Shown here piece by piece: positions 1 through 8,871 of a stretch of 64,000 nucleotides of DNA. Numbering within the stretch: the stretch's first letter is position 1; every line of letters starts with the position of its first letter. Under the pieces are notes generated by a model that saw nothing but the letters and a program-made list of their open reading frames with translations, searched no databases and was not told the DNA's origin. The DNA comes from DATAAZ01 sp036259875 (lineage in GTDB: Bacteria; Actinomycetota; Thermoleophilia; Gaiellales; Gaiellaceae), in NCBI GenBank assembly GCA_036259875.1, contig DATAAZ010000075.1:15430-79429 (forward strand). Reading direction: 5' to 3'. The translations under genes and the position numbers were made by a program.

Positions 1-1
1 G

Positions 2-607
2 GTCGTCTTCCAGGACGCGCTTCCCAAGAAGGCGCACTACCGCAAGTTCGCGATCCGGCGGACGGGCGGACAGGACGATTTCGCGATGATGGCCGAGGTC
101 GTCTCGCGCCGCTTCGCGCGCGCCCGGTCGGTGACGGCCGAGGAGTACGACGAGGGGTTCGCGGCGATCCCGAATCTCCTGGTCATCGACGGCGGCAAGG
201 GTCAGCTCTCGGCCGCGCTCACTGCCATGCAGGCTTACGACCTCCCGCGCGTCGCGGTGATCGCGCTCGCGAAGCGCGACGAGGAGGTGTTCCTGCCCGG
301 CCGGGCCGAGGCGATCAGGCTCGATCCCTCGTCGCCCGGGCTCCAGCTGCTACAGCGGATTCGCGACGAGGCGCACCGCTTCGCGGTCGGGTTCCACCGG
401 CGGCGCCGCGACGCGGAGGCGCGCGAGTCGATCCTCGACGCGCTCCCTGGCGTAGGTCCGGCGCGCAAGCGCGCGCTCCTGCGCCACTTCGGCTCGCCCG
501 AGCGGCTGCTCGCCGCGACGGCGGAGGAGCTCGAGGGCGTGCCGGGTGTGCCCGCGAAGACGGGCCGCGGGCTCTACGCGGCGCTCCACAAGGCGGGCCG
601 AGCGTGA
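2..607 (+). CDS. uvrC: UvrABC system protein C, C-terminal part (truncated by window edge)
   Basis: This is the last 201 codons of the UvrC nuclease subunit, which makes the incisions on both sides of a lesion in nucleotide excision repair. The visible part begins inside the UvrC RNase H-like endonuclease domain: LLVIDGGKGQL carries the conserved active-site Asp and is followed by the LAKRDEEVFLPG segment and the HRFAV(G)FHR block. The end holds the tandem helix-hairpin-helix module (LDALPGVGPARKRALL and VPGVPAKTGRGLY). The gene enters the window in frame from base 2. In many actinobacteria uvrC lies just upstream of whiA and the gap-pgk-tpi genes; here about 5 kb of other genes separate them. 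Confidence 0.97.
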   Translation, partial: VVFQDALPKKAHYRKFAIRRTGGQDDFAMMAEVVSRRFARARSVTAEEYDEGFAAIPNLLVIDGGKGQLSAALTAMQAYDLPRVAVIALAKRDEEVFLPGRAEAIRLDPSSPGLQLLQRIRDEAHRFAVGFHRRRRDAEARESILDALPGVGPARKRALLRHFGSPERLLAATAEELEGVPGVPAKTGRGLYAALHKAGRA

Positions 608-656
608 CCCACTAGGATCGAGTGCCGCCGGAAACCAACCGAACGAAGGGAGAGCC

Positions 657-1124
657 GTGGCCGCGAATCCGATCCCGGAGGGCTACCACAGCGCCAACCC
701 GACGCTCGCGCTCGACGACGCGAACGAGGCGATCGAGTTCTATAAGCGGGCGTTCAGCGCCAAGGAGCGGGTGCGCATGCCGACGCCCGACGGTCGCGTC
801 GCGCACGCCGAGCTCGAGATCGGCGACTCCATCGTCATGCTGGCCGATACGTTCGAACACTCGACTGCGAGGCCGCCGAAGGAGCTCGGCGGCACGACGG
901 CGGGCGTCATGCTCTACGTCGAGGACGTGGACGCGGTCGTCGAGCAGGCTGTTGACGCGGGCGCGACCGTAACGATGCCGGTCGAGGATCAGTTCTGGGG
1001 CGACCGGTTCGGGTCGATCCTCGACCCGTTCGGCCACTCCTGGTCGATCGCGACGCACAAGGAGGACCTGAGCGGGGAGGAGGTGCGGGCGCGCGCGGAG
1101 GAGGCGATGGCGCGCCTCACCTAG
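657..1124 (+). CDS. VOC (glyoxalase/PhnB-like) family protein
   Basis: A 155-aa protein of the vicinal oxygen chelate superfamily, PhnB/YdcJ-like branch. It starts at a GTG preceded by a GAAGGGAG ribosome site. The paired beta-alpha-beta-beta-beta modules are visible: DDANEAIEFYKRAFSA near residue 20, ELEIGDSIVMLAD near residue 57, VEDVDAVVEQAVDAGA near residue 85 and the terminal WGDRFGSILDPFGHSWSIAT near residues 108-128. Members bind metal or small ligands and range from glyoxalases to antibiotic-binding proteins; the sequence does not show which activity this one has. It stands alone between uvrC and a convergent membrane-protein gene. Confidence 0.85.
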   Translation: MAANPIPEGYHSANPTLALDDANEAIEFYKRAFSAKERVRMPTPDGRVAHAELEIGDSIVMLADTFEHSTARPPKELGGTTAGVMLYVEDVDAVVEQAVDAGATVTMPVEDQFWGDRFGSILDPFGHSWSIATHKEDLSGEEVRARAEEAMARLT

Positions 1125-1149
1125 TCGCGAACGGGCGAAGGGCGGCGAC

Positions 1150-2493
1150 TCAGTCCTGGGAGAGGAGCCAGAGGCCGCCGACCGTGTAGGCGACCATCAA
1201 GACGAGGAGCGGGTACTGCGTCCGAAGCGCGCGGCTCGCCGAGGGAAAGAGCGCGATCGCGCGGTCGTGCGCAAGCGCGAGCCCGATCACGTGGCCCGCG
1301 ACGAGCGTTCCTACCTGGACGTACCAAATCGTGTTCGGGTCGAACGGGGCGAGGTTCGGCCGGAAGTCGCTCCCGCCGAAGAGGTCCCACCCCCACCCGA
1401 ACGGGTCCGAGGCGAGTGGAACCGTGAACTGGCCCTGGATCACGAGGAGCGAGAAGTAGTGCGAGACGGCGTAGACGAGCGCGATCGGGACGAGGCTCCC
1501 GACGAACGCGCCGGCGAGCGCGCGCCCGCCGCCCGCGAGCGCGCGCGCGATCGAGACCGCCGCGATGTACACCGCCGCGACCGCGGCGACAGCGATCGCG
1601 AGGCCGACGAGCGCGATGAGTGTTCCCTGCACGTCGCCGAGCGCAAGGACACGGTCGCGCCACCACGCCGTGCGGCTGAAGCCGTCGAAGCCGACCGAGC
1701 CGAGCATAACGGCGACGACGCCGATCGTGCCGGCGGCGGGGTTCCGGAGCGATGCGAGGCCCACGAACGGCGGTCGCAGGACGAGCTCCTGCCGCCCATC
1801 GCGCTCGATCGCGGCGAAGGGCGCCATCCGCGAGAGCAGGTCGAAGTAGACGCTGAACCCGTCACCGCGCCCGAACCACGCCCTGCTCCCGAACACGAGG
1901 GCGCCGATCCACGTCGCGCCGCTATAGAGGGCGATCGCGAGCGCGAGCGCGCGCGGGTCGGCGGGGTCGAAGTACGCGAGCTCGAGCGCCGCGAAGAGGA
2001 AGAGCAGGACGGCGGCGGGCCACCGCCCGAGCCGCTCGGGGTATTCGATCGCCTCGGCGCGCGCGCCGAGGCGCCCCGCCGTCCACTCGGCGGCGTCGGC
2101 AGTGGCTTTCCACGGGTTGAGCACGGGCCAGACGTTTCCGAGGACGACGACGACGGGCACGAGGCCGAGCCAGAAGACGACGTAGACGAACGTCGGGGCG
2201 AGGTTCCCGACGGGAGAGCGCTCTCCGACGAGCGCGGTCGCGAAGACGAGCGCGAGGAGCGCGACCGCGAGCGCGCCGAGCGCGACTCGCAGCGCTTGCG
2301 AGAGGAGGACGCGCTGCAGGGCGCCGGGAAACGGCCGGCCGCCGTCGTACGTCTCGAGGAGCGGACGCCGCCACAGCACGGCGAGCGCCGCGAACGACGC
2401 GATCAGGACGACGCCGGCCCCGTAGAGGAAGAGCCACTGCGGAACCGGGAGGTCCTGCACGCTGCCGACGCCGTGCGCTAGCGCGGGCGTCAC
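1150..2493 (-). CDS. Polytopic membrane protein of unknown function
   Basis: A 447-aa integral membrane protein with roughly ten to eleven hydrophobic segments, for example WLFLYGAGVVLIASFAALAV near residue 20 and YPLLVLMVAYTVGGLWLL at the C-terminus. I do not recognise an enzymatic motif. An HG-x-G-type N-terminus and conserved Trp/Pro-rich loops (VWPVLNPWK near residue 125) are visible. Its ATG overlaps the stop of the upstream cupredoxin-like gene by four bases, so the two are translationally coupled and probably work together at the membrane, perhaps in metal or redox handling; that role is inference. Confidence 0.8.
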   Translation of the reverse strand: MTPALAHGVGSVQDLPVPQWLFLYGAGVVLIASFAALAVLWRRPLLETYDGGRPFPGALQRVLLSQALRVALGALAVALLALVFATALVGERSPVGNLAPTFVYVVFWLGLVPVVVVLGNVWPVLNPWKATADAAEWTAGRLGARAEAIEYPERLGRWPAAVLLFLFAALELAYFDPADPRALALAIALYSGATWIGALVFGSRAWFGRGDGFSVYFDLLSRMAPFAAIERDGRQELVLRPPFVGLASLRNPAAGTIGVVAVMLGSVGFDGFSRTAWWRDRVLALGDVQGTLIALVGLAIAVAAVAAVYIAAVSIARALAGGGRALAGAFVGSLVPIALVYAVSHYFSLLVIQGQFTVPLASDPFGWGWDLFGGSDFRPNLAPFDPNTIWYVQVGTLVAGHVIGLALAHDRAIALFPSASRALRTQYPLLVLMVAYTVGGLWLLSQD

Positions 2494-2963
2494 GAAATGT
2501 GCAGATCTGCGATCGGCTGGCCCCGGTCCTCGAGCTCCATCTCGAAGCGACCGGGGGTATCCGCGACGAAGGTCATCCGCGCCGGGCGGCCGCCGCCGAC
2601 GTCGACGAAGAGGTCGTAGCCGTGGAGGTGAGCGTGATCCGTGACCTGGGAGACGATCGTGAGCACGACGCGCTGGCCTCGGCGGGCGTCGATGCGCCGG
2701 ATTTGCGGCGGGCCGTCGGGACCGATCGTGATGCGGGCGCGGACGACTTGGGGAGCGGCGGGCGGCGGCGCAGTCTCGGTCGTCGCGCCTCCGTCCGTTT
2801 CCGTCCCTGCGCCCGTCGCCGTCTCGCCGGTCGTCGCCTCGGCCTGCTGGGCGGCAGGCGACGGGGGCGCAGCGTCGTCGTCACCGCCGCGGAGCGCGAG
2901 AAACAGGACGACTGCCGCGACGATCGCGGCCGCAGCGACCCCGAGCTTGGCTGCGTTGCCCAC
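2490..2963 (-). CDS. Membrane-anchored cupredoxin-like protein
   Basis: A 157-aa protein beginning with GTG. One N-terminal transmembrane anchor (residues 6-25) is followed by a Thr/Gly/Ala/Pro-rich linker (about residues 28-75) and a C-terminal beta-sandwich resembling the cupredoxin_1/EfeO-like fold: VVLTIVSQVTDHAHLHGYD and FVADTPGRFEMELED. The His-rich HAHLHGYD strand could bind metal, but the usual Cys and Met copper ligands are not evident, so a type-1 copper site is doubtful. The domain should be extracytoplasmic. It forms an overlapping two-gene operon with the downstream polytopic membrane protein. Confidence 0.78.
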   Translation of the reverse strand: MGNAAKLGVAAAAIVAAVVLFLALRGGDDDAAPPSPAAQQAEATTGETATGAGTETDGGATTETAPPPAAPQVVRARITIGPDGPPQIRRIDARRGQRVVLTIVSQVTDHAHLHGYDLFVDVGGGRPARMTFVADTPGRFEMELEDRGQPIADLHIS

Positions 2964-3023
2964 CCCGGGATTATCGAGAAAGGGCCCGGAGCGGATTCCG
3001 GAGAACCCGCCCCGGTCCGCCGA

Positions 3024-3272
3024 CTACGTGTGCTCGGTCACCTCGTAGATCTCTTCGGCGACGAGCCCGTGCGCCTCCCGGTGGACGGTCTCAGCCGCCT
3101 CGGCACTCGGGGCGTCGACGAGGCAGAAGATCTTGCCCGCCTTCTCGTCGACCCAGTACTTGAGGTATCGGACCCCGTGCGGCTCCTGCGTCTTGAGGTC
3201 GGCCGCGTGGGCCTTCGCGACGTCCTCCTCTGTTGCCCCCTCGACGGTGTGCACGTCCATGTAGAGCGGCAC
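3024..3272 (-). CDS. DUF4242 / SCO4226-like small nickel-binding family protein
   Basis: An 82-aa protein. I chose the GTG start (VPLYMDVHTV) because an AAGGAGG ribosome site lies five bases upstream of it. The family pattern is clear: a first beta strand YMDVHTVEGATEEDVAKAH, then GVRYLKYWVDEKAGKIFCLVDAPSAEA and a terminal AEEIYEV strand, i.e. a ferredoxin-like alpha/beta fold. The characterised Streptomyces SCO4226 protein binds nickel; nothing in this sequence proves the same ligand. The gene is a stand-alone unit upstream of the cupredoxin-like gene on the same strand. Confidence 0.82.
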   Translation of the reverse strand: MPLYMDVHTVEGATEEDVAKAHAADLKTQEPHGVRYLKYWVDEKAGKIFCLVDAPSAEAAETVHREAHGLVAEEIYEVTEHT

Positions 3273-3355
3273 GAGCGCCTCCTTTTGGTTGACCGCGCGC
3301 ACCTCAGATCCTAAGCGGTTGCCTCGGGGCGTTCCAGCGTGAGGCTAGGCGGACT

Positions 3356-5029
3356 TCAGGGCCGGTCGGTCGGTCCGGATCCGTCGCCGGAGACGGCGTC
3401 GGGCTGCATGTACGGATAGCGGTAGTCCGTCGGCGGGATGAAGGTCTCCTTGATCGTCCGCGGGCTCGCCCAGCGGATGAGGTTCCACATGGACCCCGCC
3501 TTGTCGTTCGTCCCCGATGCGCGGGCGCCGCCGAAGGGCTGCTGCCCGACGATCGCACCCGTCGGCTTGTCGTTCACGTAGAAGTTCCCGGCCGCGTACC
3601 GAAGCGCCTCCTCCGCCTCGATGACGGCCTCGCGGTCGTCCGCGAAGACGGCCCCGGTGAGTCCGTACGGCGCCGTCTCGTCGATCAGCTCGAGCGTCTC
3701 CTCCCAGTCGCCCTCCGGGTAGACGTACGTCGTCACGATCGGCCCGAAGAGCTCCTCGCGCATCAGCCGGAAGCGCGGATCGCGCGTCTCGATCACCGTC
3801 GGCTCGACGAAGTAGCCCTCGCTGTCGTCGACGCCGCCGCCGACGACGATCTCCGTATCGCCGCTGCGCCGCGCTTCCTCGATCGCCTCACGGTGACCCT
3901 TGAGGGCCACCCCGTCAATCACGGCGCCCATGAAGTTTCCGAAGTCCGTGACGTCGCCCATGCGAATCGCGGCCACCTCCTCGGCGAGCCGCTCGCGGAG
4001 CTCCGGCCACAGGTTCGAGGGCGCGTAGACCCGCGAGGCGGCCGAGCACTTCTGGCCCTGGTACTCGAACGACCCGCGGACGATCGCGGTCGCGACGGCC
4101 TGCGCGTCGGCGGAGGGGTGCGCGACGATGAAGTCCTTGCCGCCCGTCTCGCCGACGATGCGGGGGTAGCTCCGGTACCGGTCGATGTTGTTCCCGACCG
4201 TCTTCCACATCCCCTGGAAGACGGGCGTAGACCCGGTGAAGTGAATCCCGGCGAGGTGCGGGCTCGCGAGGGCGGCGTCGCCGAGCTCGGCGCCCGGGCC
4301 GTACACGAGGTTGATGACGCCCGGCGGCAGCCCCGCCTCCTCGAAGAGGCGCATGATGTAGTACGCCGAGAGGCTCGCGGTCGACGCGGGCTTCCAGACG
4401 ACGGTATTCCCCATCAACGCTGGCGAGCTCGGGAGGTTCCCCGCAATCGCGGTGAAGTTGAACGGCGTCACCGCGAAGACGAAGCCCTCGAGGGGCCGGT
4501 ACTCCATGCGGTTCCAGGTCCCCTGGGAGGAATCCGGCTGCTCCTCGTAGATCCGGTGCATGAAGGAGACGTTGAAGCGGAGGAAGTCGGTCAGCTCGCA
4601 CCCCGCGTCGATCTCCGCCTGGTGAGCCGTCTTCGACTGGCCCAGCATCGTCGCCGCGTTCAGCGTGTCGCGCCACGGACCGGCGAGAAGCTCGGCGGCG
4701 CGCAGGAAGATCGCCGCGCGCTCCTCCCACGGGAGCCGGTGCCAGTCCTCCCACGCCGCGCCCGCCGCCTCGATCGCCCGCTCGACCTCCGCGGCGCCGC
4801 CCTGGTGGACGTCGGCGAGCACGTGGTCCTTGTCATGCGGCATGACCGCCTCGCGCGTCTCGCCCGTGCGAACGTCCTCGCCTCCGATCACGCAGGGGAT
4901 CTCGATCCGCTCGCGCTTCATCTGCTCGAGGCGCTGCTTGAGGGTCGCGCGCTGCGCCGAGCCGGGCTCGTAGCCGCGAACCGGCTCGTTGACCGGCGGC
5001 GGTGGGCGGAAAATCCCCGGGGCGCTCAT
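3356..5029 (-). CDS. pruA: 1-pyrroline-5-carboxylate (glutamate-semialdehyde) dehydrogenase
   Basis: A 557-aa aldehyde dehydrogenase that oxidises L-glutamate 5-semialdehyde (P5C) to glutamate with NAD+, the second step of proline catabolism. The start is the ATG of MSAPGIFRPPPPVNEP, the usual N-terminus of long-form PruA. Recognisable elements are FAVTPFNFTAIAGNLPSSPA near residue 180, the NAD site FTGSTPVFQGMWK, the catalytic Glu in VGETGGKDF near residue 300 and the nucleophilic Cys in YQGQKCSAASRVY near residue 337, then EELFGPI and the C-terminal GGARASGTNDKAGS. No proline dehydrogenase gene is adjacent. Its 5' end is divergent from ogt with only 13 bp between start codons, so their promoters must overlap. 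Confidence 0.95.
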   Translation of the reverse strand: MSAPGIFRPPPPVNEPVRGYEPGSAQRATLKQRLEQMKRERIEIPCVIGGEDVRTGETREAVMPHDKDHVLADVHQGGAAEVERAIEAAGAAWEDWHRLPWEERAAIFLRAAELLAGPWRDTLNAATMLGQSKTAHQAEIDAGCELTDFLRFNVSFMHRIYEEQPDSSQGTWNRMEYRPLEGFVFAVTPFNFTAIAGNLPSSPALMGNTVVWKPASTASLSAYYIMRLFEEAGLPPGVINLVYGPGAELGDAALASPHLAGIHFTGSTPVFQGMWKTVGNNIDRYRSYPRIVGETGGKDFIVAHPSADAQAVATAIVRGSFEYQGQKCSAASRVYAPSNLWPELRERLAEEVAAIRMGDVTDFGNFMGAVIDGVALKGHREAIEEARRSGDTEIVVGGGVDDSEGYFVEPTVIETRDPRFRLMREELFGPIVTTYVYPEGDWEETLELIDETAPYGLTGAVFADDREAVIEAEEALRYAAGNFYVNDKPTGAIVGQQPFGGARASGTNDKAGSMWNLIRWASPRTIKETFIPPTDYRYPYMQPDAVSGDGSGPTDRP

Positions 5030-5042
5030 CCAGGGGCATTCT

Positions 5043-5513
5043 ATGGCCGTGCGGGTCGTCACGTACGAAGCGGAAGGCTGGGGCATCGGCGAGCTGTGGC
5101 TGGAGGACGGCGTGCTCGTGAACCACGAGCTGCCGCGGCCAGGCCGCCGCGCAAGCACGCGCGCGGAGCACGTCCCGCCCCTGCGAGACCTGCTTCTCGC
5201 GTACTTTCGCGGTCAGAGGCCGGAGTTCGCCGACGTGGAGCTCGATGTGGACGGATGCACGCCGTTCCAGCGAGCCGTCATCGACGCGCTGCGGGCCGTC
5301 CCGTACGGTGAGACGGTGACGTACGGCGAGCTCGCGGCCCTCGCCGGGCACCCGAACGCGCACCGGGCCGCAGGAAGCGTCTGCGCGGGGAACCGTTTCC
5401 CGATCGTCGTCCCCTGCCACCGCGTCGTCGCGGCCGGCTCGCTCGGGCCGTACGGCGCCACGGGAACCGAGTACAAGCGGCGGCTGCTCGCGCTCGAAGG
5501 TGTCACTCTCTGA
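5043..5513 (+). CDS. ogt: Methylated-DNA--protein-cysteine methyltransferase
   Basis: A 156-aa suicide repair enzyme that takes the alkyl group from O6-alkylguanine onto its own cysteine. The active-site block IVVPCHRVVAAG is intact near residue 123, preceded by the DNA-binding helix region TPFQRAVIDALRAVPYGETVTYGELA and followed by LGPYGA(T)GTEYKRRLLALEG. The ATG at the start of MAVRVVTYEA was chosen over an upstream in-frame ATG because it gives the normal family length. The 3' end overlaps the whiA start by 14 bases, so the two are probably co-translated. Confidence 0.93.
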   Translation: MAVRVVTYEAEGWGIGELWLEDGVLVNHELPRPGRRASTRAEHVPPLRDLLLAYFRGQRPEFADVELDVDGCTPFQRAVIDALRAVPYGETVTYGELAALAGHPNAHRAAGSVCAGNRFPIVVPCHRVVAAGSLGPYGATGTEYKRRLLALEGVTL

Positions 5514-6420
5514 GGACGTCCGCGGCGAGCTCGCCGCGATCGAGCCGCGCAAGGCGTGTTGCCGTCTTGCGGAGCTCTCGGCGCTCGTCCGGACGGCCGG
5601 GAGTGTCCACCTGCGCGGCGGGGGCCGGATCGGCGTCCACCTCGAGCTCGCGAGCGCCGCTGTCGCGCGGCGCACGTTCGCGCTGCTGCGCGCGTACGGC
5701 GTCCCGTGCGAGATCCACACGTACCGGCGCCGGTCGTTCGACCGCGCGACGCGGTTCCAGATCCACGTCGACGACGATGCACCGGCGGTCCAGGCGCTCA
5801 ACGAGGCCGGGATCCTCGGCGACCGCCTCGAGCCGCTCGAGCGCCCGCCCTCACGCGTCACCGCTCGCTCCTGCTGCCGCGCCGCGTACCTCCGCGGCGC
5901 CTTCCTCGCGGCCGGATCCGTCTCCGGCCCCCGGTCGCCTCACTTCGAGCTCCGAACCGCGATGCCGGACGCGGCTCGGTTCCTGGCCGGGCTCGCCGGC
6001 GCGGAACGAATGCCGATGGCGGTGGCCGAGCGTCGCGGCCACGCCCTGGCGTACGCAAAAGGCACCGAGACGATCGCCGACCTGCTCGCCTTCGTCGGCG
6101 CCCACGACGCGGCGCTCGTCTTCGGCGAGCGGGCCGTCATCGCCGCGACGCGCGCGCGCGCGAACCGGCTCGCGAACGCAGACCACGCGAACATCGGTCG
6201 GGCGAGCCGAGCCGCGGAGGCGCACGTCCGCGCGATCGAGCGCCTCCGCTCGGCGGGGCGCCTCGACCACGTCTCGCCGGAACTCCGTGAGCTCGCCGAC
6301 CTGCGGCTCCGCCATCCGACGCTCTCGCTGCGCGAGCTCGCGCGCCGGTGTAGCCCGCCGACGACGAAGGCAGCGGCGCACCGCCGCCTCGCGAAGCTCC
6401 AGCGCCTCGCCGAGGGCTAG
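5500..6420 (+). CDS. whiA: WhiA-family DNA-binding regulator
   Basis: A 306-aa homologue of the sporulation/cell-division regulator WhiA. It starts at GTG (SLSEDVRGELAAIEPRKACC), inside the end of ogt. The N-terminal two thirds is the degenerate LAGLIDADG homing-endonuclease-like fold, with CCRAAYLRGAFLAAGSVSGP near residue 127; the C-terminal third is the helix-turn-helix region LRHPTLSLRELARRCSPPTTKAAAHRRLAKL. WhiA is widespread in Gram-positive bacteria and normally sits with uvrC, rapZ and yvcK; the last two are absent here. It is followed without a gap by a glycosyltransferase. Confidence 0.95.
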   Translation: MSLSEDVRGELAAIEPRKACCRLAELSALVRTAGSVHLRGGGRIGVHLELASAAVARRTFALLRAYGVPCEIHTYRRRSFDRATRFQIHVDDDAPAVQALNEAGILGDRLEPLERPPSRVTARSCCRAAYLRGAFLAAGSVSGPRSPHFELRTAMPDAARFLAGLAGAERMPMAVAERRGHALAYAKGTETIADLLAFVGAHDAALVFGERAVIAATRARANRLANADHANIGRASRAAEAHVRAIERLRSAGRLDHVSPELRELADLRLRHPTLSLRELARRCSPPTTKAAAHRRLAKLQRLAEG

Positions 6421-7557
6421 GTGGCCGCTCCGAAGGTCGAGAAGTCGTACGTGCGCTCGCGGCCGCTCCTCGAGGGTGTCACGTTCGTCGTGACGACGGG
6501 CCGCGGCTCGATGGACCACTACGCGCAGAAGCTTGCCGAGTGGCTGCCTGTCCGGACGCTCGAGCTGTATGCGTTCGCTCGGAGCGGCAACCTCTTCGGC
6601 GAACCCCTCCTCAGCACCGCCGCCGGGCGCCAGTTCGCCCGCGACGTCGCACTCGTGCGCCGGCTACGACGGGTCGAGGGGCTCTTGCACATCCCGAACC
6701 ACCACCTCAGCCGGTACGGCCCCTTTCTCGGTGGCCCGTACGTCGTCACGGCGCACGACGTGATCCGCTATCTCGACCTGACGCGCGACGAGCCGCTGAT
6801 CCACGCTCCGAACCGTCGGGACCGCCTCTACATCGCGCTCGACGTCGCCGGGATCCGCCGCGCCGACGCGGTGATCGCGCCCTCGCACGCTACGAGGCAC
6901 GACCTCGTCCGGCACCTCGGGATCCGGGAGGACCGGATCGCGGTCGTCTACGAGGGCGTCGACCACGCCGTCTTCCGCCCGACCGACCGACGCCTCCTTC
7001 CCGATCCGTACGTCCTGTTCGTGGGCTCCGAGCACCCGCGCAAGAACCTTGCGTCCCTGTTTCGAGCCCTTGCGAGGCTCAAGCGTGATCCCGCGCTCCG
7101 TGATCTCAGGCTGGTGAAGGTCGGCGCGCCGGGCGGCCGGGAGGCGCCCTTCCGCGAGCAGACGCTCGAGGCGCTGCGCACCTCGGGGCTCGCAGCCGAG
7201 GACGTGCTCTTCATCGGCCATCTCCGGGCCGAGAACCTTGCCGCGTACTACGCAGGGGCCGAATGCCTCGTCTTCCCCTCCCTCTACGAGGGGTTCGGGC
7301 TTCCGACCGTGGAGGCGATGGCGTCGGGCTGCCCCGTGATCGTCTCGAGCGTGGGCTCGCTCCCGGAGATCGCCGGCGAAGCCGCGCTGGTCGTTCCACC
7401 GAGCGACGACGCCGCGCTCGCAGACGCGATCGCGGCGGTCGTGGGCGACGAGGCACTCGCGCGCGGCCTTCGCCGACGCGGCCTCGCACGAGCACGCGAG
7501 TTCTCGTGGGCGCGCGCCGCGCGCGAGACGGTCGCGGTGTACGAGCGCCTGCTCTGA
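6421..7557 (+). CDS. GT4-family glycosyltransferase
   Basis: A 378-aa GT-B fold glycosyltransferase. It begins with GTG directly after the whiA stop codon. The acceptor-side N-domain holds HIPNHHLSRYGPFLGGPYVV, and the hinge APSHATRHDLV leads to YEGVDHAVFRP near residue 180. The nucleotide-sugar domain has LFVGSEHPRKNL near residue 203 and the family signature FPSLYEGFGLPTVEAMASG near residue 285, including the conserved EGFGLPxxE motif that contacts the donor sugar. Donor and acceptor cannot be told from the sequence. A strong hairpin terminator follows, so whiA and this gene probably form the end of one transcript. Confidence 0.9.
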   Translation: MAAPKVEKSYVRSRPLLEGVTFVVTTGRGSMDHYAQKLAEWLPVRTLELYAFARSGNLFGEPLLSTAAGRQFARDVALVRRLRRVEGLLHIPNHHLSRYGPFLGGPYVVTAHDVIRYLDLTRDEPLIHAPNRRDRLYIALDVAGIRRADAVIAPSHATRHDLVRHLGIREDRIAVVYEGVDHAVFRPTDRRLLPDPYVLFVGSEHPRKNLASLFRALARLKRDPALRDLRLVKVGAPGGREAPFREQTLEALRTSGLAAEDVLFIGHLRAENLAAYYAGAECLVFPSLYEGFGLPTVEAMASGCPVIVSSVGSLPEIAGEAALVVPPSDDAALADAIAAVVGDEALARGLRRRGLARAREFSWARAARETVAVYERLL

Positions 7558-7613
7558 CGGAGGAGCACCGCTTCGCTCGCGCCGAGCACCCGTGGAGGTA
7601 TGCGTCGAGCGGG

Positions 7614-7653
7614 CCGGAGGGGAAGCTCCGAGGACGACCTCCCCCTCCGGTTT
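7614..7653 (+). terminator. Hairpin terminator after the glycosyltransferase gene
   Basis: A 9-bp perfect stem (CCGGAGGGG pairing with CCCCTCCGG) ends in TTTC. It lies 56 bp after the glycosyltransferase stop and separates the whiA transcript from the glycolytic operon. The tail is short for a classic U-run. Confidence 0.6.
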
Positions 7654-7774
7654 CAGCCGCGCTCCGGACCTTTGGCGTCGGACGGGGTCTAAATCCAACA
7701 CCGGACGAGCGCGGACCCGCTCCTCGCCAGTATGACCGTTTTCCGCGCGGGCGCGCAACCTGGAACCCGGCTAC

Positions 7775-7802
7775 TTGTCGCAAAATGCGCGCTCGGTAGA
7801 CT
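7775..7802 (+). promoter_or_regulatory. Probable sigma-70-type promoter of the glycolytic operon
   Basis: TTGTCG and TAGACT are separated by 16 bases, a good fit to a housekeeping promoter, and lie about 30 bp upstream of the gap start codon and its GGAGGGAG ribosome site. The 7558-7832 gap otherwise holds only the terminator above; I see no gene in it. Confidence 0.5.
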
Positions 7803-7832
7803 CGCCGCGCTGCACCGACCAGGAGGGAGCCG

Positions 7833-8864
7833 ATGAGCGTGCGCGTAGGGATCAACGGGTTCGGCCGGATCGGCCGCAACTTCTTCCGGGCGGCCCGCAG
7901 GCAGGGCGCCGACCTCGAATTCGTCGCGGTGAACGACATCGGCGACGCGAAGACGATGGCCCACCTGCTCAAGTACGACTCGGTTCTGGGGCCGCTCGAC
8001 GACGACGTCGAAGCGGTGGACGGCGGGATTCGCGTCGGCGATACCGAGCTTCGGCTCCTCAACGAGAAGGACCCGGCGGCGCTTCCCTGGCGCGATCTCG
8101 GCGTCGAGATCGCGGTCGAGTCGACCGGTCTCTTCACGAAGCGCGAGCAGGCGCAGCTCCATCTCGACGCCGGTGCCGAGAAGGTCGTGATTTCCGCGCC
8201 CGCGACCGACCCCGACGTGACGCTCGTCCTCGGGGTGAACGACGGCGATTACGACCCCGACGGCCACCGCATCATCTCCAACGCCTCCTGCACCACGAAT
8301 TGCGTCGCGCCGCTCGCGAAGGTGCTCCACGACGCGTTCACGATCGAGCAGGGGTTCATGACGACCGTGCACGCGTACACGAACGACCAGCGGATCCTCG
8401 ACCTCCCGCACAAGGACCTCCGGCGGGCGCGGGCGGCGGCGATCAACGTGATTCCGACCTCGACGGGCGCGGCCCGCGCGATCGGGCTCGTGCTCCCGGA
8501 CCTCAAGGGAAAGGTCGACGGAATTGCGCTTCGCGCTCCGGTCCCGGACGGGTCCGTCGTCGACCTCGTCGTGCGCGTCGCGCGCGAGACGAGCGTCGAG
8601 GAGGTGAACAACGCGTTCGGCCGCGCCGCGGACCGCGGCCCGTTCGAGGGCATCCTCCGCTACACCGACGAGCCGCTCGTCTCGCAGGACGTGGTCGGCT
8701 CGTCGTACTCGTGCGTCTTCGACAGCGAGCTCACGATGGTGAACGGCCCGCTCGTCAAGGTGTTCGGGTGGTACGACAACGAGTGGGGCTACAGCTGCCG
8801 GCTCGTCGACCTCGTCGAGCGGATGGCGCGGAAGGAGGCCCCCTCGGCCGCCGCGGTCGCGTAG
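7833..8864 (+). CDS. gap: Type I glyceraldehyde-3-phosphate dehydrogenase
   Basis: A 343-aa phosphorylating GAPDH, converting glyceraldehyde 3-phosphate, phosphate and NAD(P)+ to 1,3-bisphosphoglycerate. The dinucleotide fold (VGINGFGRIGRNFFRAA) is at the N-terminus; Asp in VAVNDIGD suggests NAD preference. The catalytic cysteine is C153 in SNASCTTNC, the assisting His is in TTVHAYTNDQ and the terminal signature is WYDNEWGYSCRLVDL. A GGAGGGAG ribosome site precedes the ATG. It is the first gene of a gap-pgk-tpiA-gpmI operon, covering the lower trunk of glycolysis/gluconeogenesis in pathway order. Confidence 0.98.
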   Translation: MSVRVGINGFGRIGRNFFRAARRQGADLEFVAVNDIGDAKTMAHLLKYDSVLGPLDDDVEAVDGGIRVGDTELRLLNEKDPAALPWRDLGVEIAVESTGLFTKREQAQLHLDAGAEKVVISAPATDPDVTLVLGVNDGDYDPDGHRIISNASCTTNCVAPLAKVLHDAFTIEQGFMTTVHAYTNDQRILDLPHKDLRRARAAAINVIPTSTGAARAIGLVLPDLKGKVDGIALRAPVPDGSVVDLVVRVARETSVEEVNNAFGRAADRGPFEGILRYTDEPLVSQDVVGSSYSCVFDSELTMVNGPLVKVFGWYDNEWGYSCRLVDLVERMARKEAPSAAAVA

Positions 8865-8871
8865 CGTCTTC

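Noticed and set aside
1267..2481. 404-codon open frame antisense to the polytopic membrane protein
   Set aside because: Highly charged repetitive composition (Arg/Glu/Asp), typical of the complement of a hydrophobic high-GC gene.
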